A DNA stretch of 64,000 nt from Clavibacter michiganensis subsp. tessellarius. GTDB taxonomy: Bacteria; Actinomycetota; Actinomycetes; Actinomycetales; Microbacteriaceae. The DNA lies in NCBI RefSeq assembly GCF_021922985.1, contig NZ_CP040788.1, positions 1-64,000 of the forward strand. Reading direction: 5' to 3'. Both the position numbers and the translations under genes were made by a program. Positions 58,385 to 64,000 of the stretch are shown here, piece by piece. Under the pieces are notes generated by a model. It did not search any database, was not told the DNA's origin, and saw only the letters and a list, made by a program, of their open reading frames with translations. Every line of letters starts with the position of its first letter. Positions within the stretch are counted from its first letter, which is position 1.

Positions 58385-59575
58385 GTGCCCGTCGTCCTCG
58401 TCGTCAACTCCGGATCGTCGTCCTTCAAGTACCAGCTCATCGAGATGGACTCGGAGTCCGTGCTCGCGTCCGGGCTCGTGGAGCGCATCGGCGAGGGGAC
58501 CGGATCCACCCGGCACAAGGCCGGCGGCGACTCGTGGGAGCGCGAGCTGCCCATCGCCGACCACACGGCCGGGTTCCAGGCGATGCTCGACGCCTTCGCC
58601 GAGCACGGCCCGTCGCTCGAGGAGGGCCCGCCCGTCGCGGTCGGCCACCGCGTCGTGCACGGGGGCGACGTGTTCGTCGAGCCGACCGTCGTCACCGACC
58701 GGGTGAAGGCCGACATCGACGACCTCTCCGCGCTCGCGCCGCTGCACAACCCGGGCGCGCTCCAGGGCATCGAGGCGGCGCAGCAGGCGTTCCCCGACGT
58801 GCCGCACGTCGCCGTCTTCGACACCGCGTTCCACCAGACGCTGCCGCCCGAGGCGTACACGTACGCGATCGACCGGGAGCTCGCGGCCGCGCACCGCATC
58901 CGCCGCTACGGGTTCCACGGCACGAGCCACAAGTACGTGTCCGAGGCGGCGGCCCGGCTGCTCGGGAAGCCGCTCGAGGAGACGCGGATCATCGTGCTGC
59001 ACCTCGGCAACGGCGCGTCCGCCGCGGCCGTGCAGGGCGGGCGATCCATCGACACGTCCATGGGCCTCACGCCGCTCGAGGGCCTCGTGATGGGGACGCG
59101 CTCCGGCGACCTCGACCCGGCGATCCTCTTCCACCTCGCCCGCCACACCGACCTCGGCCTCGACGACCTCGAGACGCTGCTCAACCGGCGCAGCGGCCTG
59201 CTCGGCCTCACGGGCCTCGGCGACATGCGCGACGTGCAGCGCGCCGCGGCCGACGGCGACGAGGCCGCGCAGACGGCGCTCGGCGTGTACCGGCACCGGA
59301 TCCGCCACTACGTCGGCGCGTACGCGGCGCAGCTCGGCGGCGTCGACGCGGTCGTGTTCACCGCGGGCGTCGGCGAGAACAACCCGCTCGTGCGGCGCCG
59401 GTCGCTCGCGGGGCTCGAGTTCATGGGCATCGGCATCGACGACGACCGCAACGAGCTGATCAGCTCCGAGGCCCGGTTCGTGAGCCCCGAGGGCTCGCCC
59501 GTCGCCGTGCTCGTGATCCCCACCGACGAGGAGCTCGAGATCGCCCGGCAGTCCCTGGCGGCCACCGCGGGCTGA
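58385..59575 (+). CDS. ackA: Acetate kinase
   Basis: ATP-dependent interconversion of acetate and acetyl phosphate. The 396-residue ASKHA-fold enzyme has VVLVVNSGSSSFKYQLIE for phosphate 1, GHRVVHGG, the catalytic FDTAFHQTLPPEAY, GTSHKYVS, VLHLGNGAS and FTAGVGENNPLVR. GTG start preceded by AGGAGCCCGCCC. Forms the pta-ackA pathway with the upstream gene; a strong terminator follows. Confidence 0.97.
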   Translation: MPVVLVVNSGSSSFKYQLIEMDSESVLASGLVERIGEGTGSTRHKAGGDSWERELPIADHTAGFQAMLDAFAEHGPSLEEGPPVAVGHRVVHGGDVFVEPTVVTDRVKADIDDLSALAPLHNPGALQGIEAAQQAFPDVPHVAVFDTAFHQTLPPEAYTYAIDRELAAAHRIRRYGFHGTSHKYVSEAAARLLGKPLEETRIIVLHLGNGASAAAVQGGRSIDTSMGLTPLEGLVMGTRSGDLDPAILFHLARHTDLGLDDLETLLNRRSGLLGLTGLGDMRDVQRAAADGDEAAQTALGVYRHRIRHYVGAYAAQLGGVDAVVFTAGVGENNPLVRRRSLAGLEFMGIGIDDDRNELISSEARFVSPEGSPVAVLVIPTDEELEIARQSLAATAG

Positions 59576-59600
59576 GCAGCCGCCTCCTCGAACGGCACCC

Positions 59601-59638
59601 GAAGGGGCCCGTGATCCGCCTGGATCACGGGCCCCTTC
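59601..59638 (+). terminator. Terminator of pta-ackA
   Basis: A perfect 17-bp stem (59601-59617 with 59622-59638; outer GAAGGGGCCC / GGGCCCCTTC), GCCT loop. Confidence 0.88.
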
Positions 59639-59854
59639 CCCGTGCCATCCGCGCTCGTCGACCCCGTAGCGCCACTGGGACGACTACTGGAGCGGCACCG
59701 CATCCGGCCCCGCGCAGATCAGTACGCCGCAGTGTTGTCGCGCCCGCGAGCGGATGCGAGCCTTCGATGACCGTGGGTGTGGTGGGGGCCGCCCCGCGGG
59801 ACGCACGGCTGCGCCCCACGAGCGCGGCCGGCCATGCAATCGAGGGGAACGCAC
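59639..59854 (+). other. Upstream region of the Asp-rich surface protein
   Basis: 216 bp with no supported gene. GAGGGG at 59843-59848 is the ribosome-binding site for the ATG at 59855. No clear promoter boxes found. Confidence 0.5.
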
Positions 59855-62800
59855 ATGGCTCTACACATGCCCAGGCGCCGAAGCCGCCTGGCGACCGCGA
59901 CGGCCTTCGGGGTCACCGCGGCTCTCGTCGCGTTCGGGGGCACGCTGCCCGCGAACGCCGCGGCGGGGGATCAGTCCGAGGCGGAGGCGCGTCTCGTGAC
60001 GCTCACCGGCCTCGCGCAGGCCGTCGCCCTGGACGGCGCGTACACCGCGTACGCGCCCGGCGGGACGGACGACCCCACCCGCCTCGACGGGCCGATCTCG
60101 GCATCCGTCCTCCAGCAGCTCGCGACGGCGCGGGTATCGGCCGGCGTCACGCTCGGCTCCGTCCTCGACCTCAGCGGCGTGCGCGCCGGCGCCGACCGGC
60201 AGGTGTCCACCAGCGGCACCGCGGGCGCGACCGCCGCCGCGGGCGCCGTCACCGACTCGGGGGCCGTCGCCGTCAACGGCGGCACCGGCCAGGCGGCGCA
60301 GCTGGACCTCCAGCCGACGCTGCAGGCCGCGGGAGTCGCCGGCGTCCTCTCGGACCTCGACCTCCGGATCGGGGCGCTCGGCGCCACCGCGACGGACGCC
60401 GGGGCCGCCGCGCCGACGAGCTCGTACGGCATCGCCTCCGCGGACGCCACGATCACCAGCCCCGTGATCCAGGGCCTCCGCGCGAACCTCGTCGGCGTCG
60501 TCGACGGCGTCAGCGCGGGCCTCTCGACCCGCGCCGTCGTCTCGCCCGCGACGCTGGGCCTGCTCGACGGGATCCTCACCCGGGCGCTCGGCGTCCCGCT
60601 GCTCGACACGACCAACGCGACCGCCGACCTCCGCACCACCGTGGACGCGCAGGCGGCCGTGGACGCGGTCCTGTCGCAGCCGCTCACCAGCGGTGCGGTC
60701 ACCATCGACATCCGGACGGGCACGCTCACGCTCGACCTGGACGCGATCCAGACCCTCGACGGGCAGCCGGCGAACACGCGCGTGCTGACCACTGCGGTGC
60801 TCACGCAGGCCGTGAACGCCGCGCTGACGGACATCCTCACGCGGCAGCTGCCCGACCGCCTCCTCGAGGCGGTGCTCGACTCCACCGCCGTGGCGCTGAC
60901 GATCCGCACCGACATCGGGACGCCGCGCCTCAGCGTCCTCGCGCCCGCCGTGGACCTCGGCGACGTCGTGATCACGACGAACACCACGCTCGCGAACCTG
61001 GTGAACCCCACCGGACCGGGCAACTCGGCGCCGGTCATCAGCACCGCGGGCACGGCCCTCCTGCCGCCCCTCACCCTCACGACCGCGCTCACGGAGTCGC
61101 TCGTCTCCGGCCTGACGACCGGGCTCCTCCCGGCGCTCGCGACGGATCTCGGCGGCGCGGTCAGCCGCGCGAGCGTGGTCACCGGCCTGACGAACGCCAC
61201 CGGCGCCGTGCTGACCGCCGTCGCCCCCGTGCTCGCGGCGGTCGACTCCGTCGTCCGCCTGACCGTCAACGCGCAGGACCGACCGGGCGACTTCGCCGAC
61301 GCGGACGGCCTCGACGCCGGCTCGTTCACGGTGAGCGCCCTGCGGATCGGGCTGCTGCCCACCGCGGGCGGCCCGACCGTGAGCCTCGCGTCGGCCACCG
61401 TCCGCGCGGACGCCGCGGTCGTCGGGCCGGTCCAGCCCGTGGCCATCACGTCGCCGGACCCCGCGCAGGCCTTCCCCGCCGGGACAACCACGGTCGCGGT
61501 CGAGGGGACGGCGGAGCCCGGCGCCGAGGTCGACGTGACGGTCGGGAACCAGACGCTGACCTCCACGGCCACCACGGCCGGTCGGTACCGCGTGCTGTTC
61601 GCGAACCTGTCGTCCGGGACCTTCACCGCCAGCGCACGTCAGCGCGTCGGCGGCGAGCAGACGGGCCTCCCGACGTCGGTGACCTTCGCGATCGCGGCCC
61701 CCGCGGCCGACGCGGACACCGCTGACGCCGACGTGCTCGACCTCGACGGCCTCGACCTCCTCGACGCGGACGCCGCTGACCTGGACGCGCTCGACCTCGA
61801 CGTGGTCGACGCGGTGGACGCCCTGGACGTGGACACGACGGACCTCGACGGGACCGACGCGGACACGATCGACACCGATGCTGACGTCCTGGACGTCGTC
61901 GACGTGGCGGACGTGGTCGTGGATGCCGGTGCGGATGTGATCGACGCCGGTGACGTGCTCGACGTCGACGGCGGCCTAGACGTGCTCGACGCGGACGCTG
62001 CTGACCTGGACGCCCTGGACATCGATGTGGTCGACGCAGTGGACGCGCTGGACGTGGACACGACGGACCTCGACGGGACGGACGCGGACACGATCGACAC
62101 GGATGCTGACGTCCTAGACGTCGTCGACGTGGCGGATGTGGTGGTGGATGCTGGTGCGGATGTGATCGACGCGGGCGATGTGCTCGACGTGGACGGCGGC
62201 CTGGACGTGCTCGACACGGATGCCGCTGACCTCGACGCACTGGACATCGACGTGGTCGATGTCGTGGACGCGCTGGATGTCGACACGACGGACCTGGACG
62301 GGACCGACGTGGACACGGTCGACACGGATGCTGACGTCCTGGACGTCGTCGACGTGGCGGACGTGGTCGTGGATGCCGGTGCGGACGTGATAGACGCCGG
62401 TGACGTGCTCGACGTGGACGGCGGCCTGGACGTGCTCGACACGGACGCTGCTGATCTGGATGCCCTGGACGTCGATGTGGTCGATGTGGTCGACGCGCTG
62501 GACGTGGACACGACGGACCTCGACGGGACCGACGCGGACACGATCGACACCGATGCCGACGTCCTTGATGTCGTCGACGTGGCGGACGTGGTCGTGGATG
62601 CCGGTGCGGACGTGATCGACGCGGGCGATGTGCTCGACGTGGACGGCGGGCTAGACGTGCTCGACGCGGACGCCGCTGATCTCGACGCCCTGGACATCGA
62701 TGTGGTCGACGTGGTCGACGCCCTCGATGTCGACACGACGGACCTCGACGGGACCGACGTAGACACGATCGACACCGACACCGACGCCGATGTGCTCGAT

Positions 62801-64000
62801 GTCGTCGACGTCGCCGATGTGGTGGTGGATGCCGGTGCTGACGTGATCGACGCGGGCGATGTGCTCGATGTGGACGGCGGGCTGGACGTGCTCGACACGG
62901 ATGCTGCTGATCTCGACGCGCTGGACATCGACGTGGTCGACGTGGTCGACGCCCTGGATGTCGACACGACGGACCTCGACGGGACGGACGCCGACACGGT
63001 GGACGTGATCGTGGACGCCGGCGCGGATGTCCTGGATGCCGGTGACGTGCTCGACGTCGACGGCGGCCTGGACGTGCTCGACACGGACGCTGCTGACCTG
63101 GATGCCCTGGACGTCGACGTGGTCGACGTGGTCGACGTGGTCGATGCCCTGGACGTGGACACGACCGACCTCGACGGGACGGACGCCGACACGGTCGACG
63201 CCGACCTGGACAGCGCGGACGTGATCGACGCCGGTGACGTGCTCGACCTCGAGGGCGTCGACTCCGACGCCAACGACTCGGACGACTCGACGGACATCTC
63301 GTTCGACCTCGACGTGGCGGACGCGGACACCGCGGACGTCGCCGACGTGGTCGCCGACCTCGACGTGACCGACGCGGACACCGCGGACGTGATCGTGGAC
63401 GCCGGGGACGTGGTCGACGTGGACGGTGGCTTGGACGTGCTCGACACGGACGCCGCTGACCTGGACGCGCTGGACCTCGACGTGGTCGATGTCGTGGACG
63501 CGCTGGACGTGGACACGACCGACCTCGACGGGACGGATGCCGACACGGTCGACGCCGACCTGGACAGCGCGGACGTGATCGACGCCGGTGACGTGCTCGA
63601 CCTCGAGGGCGTCGACTCCGACGCCAACGACTCGGACGACTCGACGGACATCTCGTTCGACCTCGACGTGGCGGACGCGGACACCGCGGACGCGACGGAC
63701 GCGGCCGATGTGGTCGACGCCGACGGTGACGACGTCTCCGACGTGGTCGACGCCGACGGGAACGACGTCTCCGACGTGGTCGACGCCGACGGGGTCGATG
63801 CGGTCGACTCGGTCGACGCGGCCGATGGTGACAACGACGCCGACAACGATGCCGACGGTGACAACGACGCGGACAACGACGGCGACAACGACGTCGACGG
63901 TGACAACGACGCGGACAACGACGGCGACAACGACGCTGACGGTGACAACGACGCCGACAACGACGGCAGCGACGATGTGGCCGACGCAGTCGACGCGACG
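59855..64000 (+). CDS. Giant secreted Asp-rich repeat protein (3' end outside window)
   Basis: At least 1,382 residues with no stop before the window edge. Residues 1-36 are a Sec signal peptide (PRRRSRLATATAFGVTAALV, then LPANA with cleavage). Residues 37-520 are a Thr/Ala/Asp-rich domain with regularly repeated blocks, resembling the N-terminal part of 'choice-of-anchor G' actinobacterial surface proteins (tentative). About 527-615 is an Ig-like module (PVAITSPDPAQAFPAGTTTV). From about 627 on, 75-residue tandem repeats of Asp/Val/Ala/Leu dominate, then Asn/Asp/Gly repeats (DGDNDADNDGDNDVDGDN) that recall Ca-binding thrombospondin type 3 units. Wall or surface attachment is likely, but the anchor lies beyond the window. 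GAGGGG precedes the ATG. Confidence 0.88.
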   Translation, partial: MALHMPRRRSRLATATAFGVTAALVAFGGTLPANAAAGDQSEAEARLVTLTGLAQAVALDGAYTAYAPGGTDDPTRLDGPISASVLQQLATARVSAGVTLGSVLDLSGVRAGADRQVSTSGTAGATAAAGAVTDSGAVAVNGGTGQAAQLDLQPTLQAAGVAGVLSDLDLRIGALGATATDAGAAAPTSSYGIASADATITSPVIQGLRANLVGVVDGVSAGLSTRAVVSPATLGLLDGILTRALGVPLLDTTNATADLRTTVDAQAAVDAVLSQPLTSGAVTIDIRTGTLTLDLDAIQTLDGQPANTRVLTTAVLTQAVNAALTDILTRQLPDRLLEAVLDSTAVALTIRTDIGTPRLSVLAPAVDLGDVVITTNTTLANLVNPTGPGNSAPVISTAGTALLPPLTLTTALTESLVSGLTTGLLPALATDLGGAVSRASVVTGLTNATGAVLTAVAPVLAAVDSVVRLTVNAQDRPGDFADADGLDAGSFTVSALRIGLLPTAGGPTVSLASATVRADAAVVGPVQPVAITSPDPAQAFPAGTTTVAVEGTAEPGAEVDVTVGNQTLTSTATTAGRYRVLFANLSSGTFTASARQRVGGEQTGLPTSVTFAIAAPAADADTADADVLDLDGLDLLDADAADLDALDLDVVDAVDALDVDTTDLDGTDADTIDTDADVLDVVDVADVVVDAGADVIDAGDVLDVDGGLDVLDADAADLDALDIDVVDAVDALDVDTTDLDGTDADTIDTDADVLDVVDVADVVVDAGADVIDAGDVLDVDGGLDVLDTDAADLDALDIDVVDVVDALDVDTTDLDGTDVDTVDTDADVLDVVDVADVVVDAGADVIDAGDVLDVDGGLDVLDTDAADLDALDVDVVDVVDALDVDTTDLDGTDADTIDTDADVLDVVDVADVVVDAGADVIDAGDVLDVDGGLDVLDADAADLDALDIDVVDVVDALDVDTTDLDGTDVDTIDTDTDADVLDVVDVADVVVDAGADVIDAGDVLDVDGGLDVLDTDAADLDALDIDVVDVVDALDVDTTDLDGTDADTVDVIVDAGADVLDAGDVLDVDGGLDVLDTDAADLDALDVDVVDVVDVVDALDVDTTDLDGTDADTVDADLDSADVIDAGDVLDLEGVDSDANDSDDSTDISFDLDVADADTADVADVVADLDVTDADTADVIVDAGDVVDVDGGLDVLDTDAADLDALDLDVVDVVDALDVDTTDLDGTDADTVDADLDSADVIDAGDVLDLEGVDSDANDSDDSTDISFDLDVADADTADATDAADVVDADGDDVSDVVDADGNDVSDVVDADGVDAVDSVDAADGDNDADNDADGDNDADNDGDNDVDGDNDADNDGDNDADGDNDADNDGSDDVADAVDAT
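61733..63700 (+). repeat. Tandem 225-bp coding repeats (75 residues) and derivatives
   Basis: The word GTGCTCGAC (or GTGGTCGAC) that opens each unit occurs at 61733, 61955, 62180, 62405, 62630, 62861, 63047, 63239, 63410 and 63593. Spacings are 222, 225, 225, 225, 231, 186, 192, 171 and 183 bp, all multiples of three, so the frame is kept. The stretch 63239 to 63593 (354 bp) is a second-order repeat. Confidence 0.93.
63820..64000 (+). repeat. Short Asp/Asn/Gly coding repeats
   Basis: GACAACGACGC-type words recur in units of 6 to 12 codons, encoding DGDNDADND; the array continues past the window edge. Confidence 0.85.

Noticed and set aside
55922..59308. Minus-strand frame opposite pta/ackA
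   Set aside because: Crosses the SRP RNA and two well-identified enzymes; low-complexity composition.
59971..61626. Minus-strand frame opposite the N-terminal domain of the surface protein
   Set aside because: No family features, no start signal, and the plus-strand gene explains the region.
56173..61725. Very long plus-strand frame across pta and ackA (1,850 codons)
   Set aside because: Arg/Pro/His-rich shadow in the wrong frame of recognised pta and ackA; a usual artefact of high-GC DNA.
61733..63700. Repeats considered as a CRISPR array
   Set aside because: Units are 171-231 bp, keep the reading frame, and have no unique spacers; no cas genes are near.
61639..63960. Long minus-strand open frame coding a Ser/Thr-rich protein of over 700 residues
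   Set aside because: It is the antisense of the Asp-rich repeat gene: GAC/GTC-rich triplets leave the opposite strand free of stops. The plus-strand frame has a signal peptide and ribosome-binding site.

Overview
The window is G+C-rich actinobacterial chromosome, probably Microbacteriaceae and possibly close to Clavibacter. That placement rests on base composition, the gene order ftsH-folE-folP-folB-folK-DUF3180-(PH genes)-DUF2520-panC-lysS-clpC, and many GTG starts and 4-bp overlaps. It is an inference, not a database result. I see no rRNA, transposase, integrase or CRISPR. Nearly all of it looks like ordinary chromosomal coding sequence.

Layout. 1-8.6 kb is a tightly packed folate/pantothenate cluster headed by the 3' part of ftsH. 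8.8-13.3 kb has lysS, two tiny membrane-protein genes and clpC, with a ClgR-like site before clpC. 13.5-15.3 kb holds a sugar-nucleotide-type epimerase and an aldo/keto reductase. 15.4-16.7 kb is rplJ-rplL with a promoter, a long leader, an attenuator-like hairpin and a terminator. 16.7-18.5 kb is a MarR/MFS efflux pair. 18.6-23.4 kb is a divergent LacI regulator and an oligosaccharide ABC importer (binding protein and two permeases, no ATPase), followed by an ABC exporter. 25.5-27 kb is a DUF3105/DUF305 membrane-anchored pair. 27.1-29.7 kb encodes transsulfuration enzymes, followed by an extended RNase HI.

30.6-42 kb is a pentose region: a LacI regulator with TGTGA/TCACA operators, araB-araD-araA, a ChvE/XylF-type binding protein, its ATPase and permease, an odd membrane/HTH protein, and xylA on the opposite strand with its own operator. 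42.2-51.7 kb is accessory metabolism and regulation: GH1 beta-glucosidase, GNAT, MarR, LysR with a class V aminotransferase, Bcr-type MFS, an acyltransferase-like membrane protein and an aminoglycoside phosphotransferase-like kinase. tRNA-Ser(GGA) follows, then a very large LuxR-family ATPase regulator and an NAD(P)-binding protein. 56.0-59.6 kb has the SRP RNA gene, pta and ackA.

From 59,855 to the right edge runs a secreted protein of at least 1,382 residues with no stop in the window. After an N-terminal domain and an Ig-like module it enters tandem 75-residue repeats made almost only of Asp, Val, Ala, Leu, Thr, Ile and Gly, about 36% Asp. This is the most unusual object here. Recurring background signals are heavy over-use of GGATCC, several TANNNT-N6/7-ATG leaderless-type starts, and strong hairpins after genes and inside operons.
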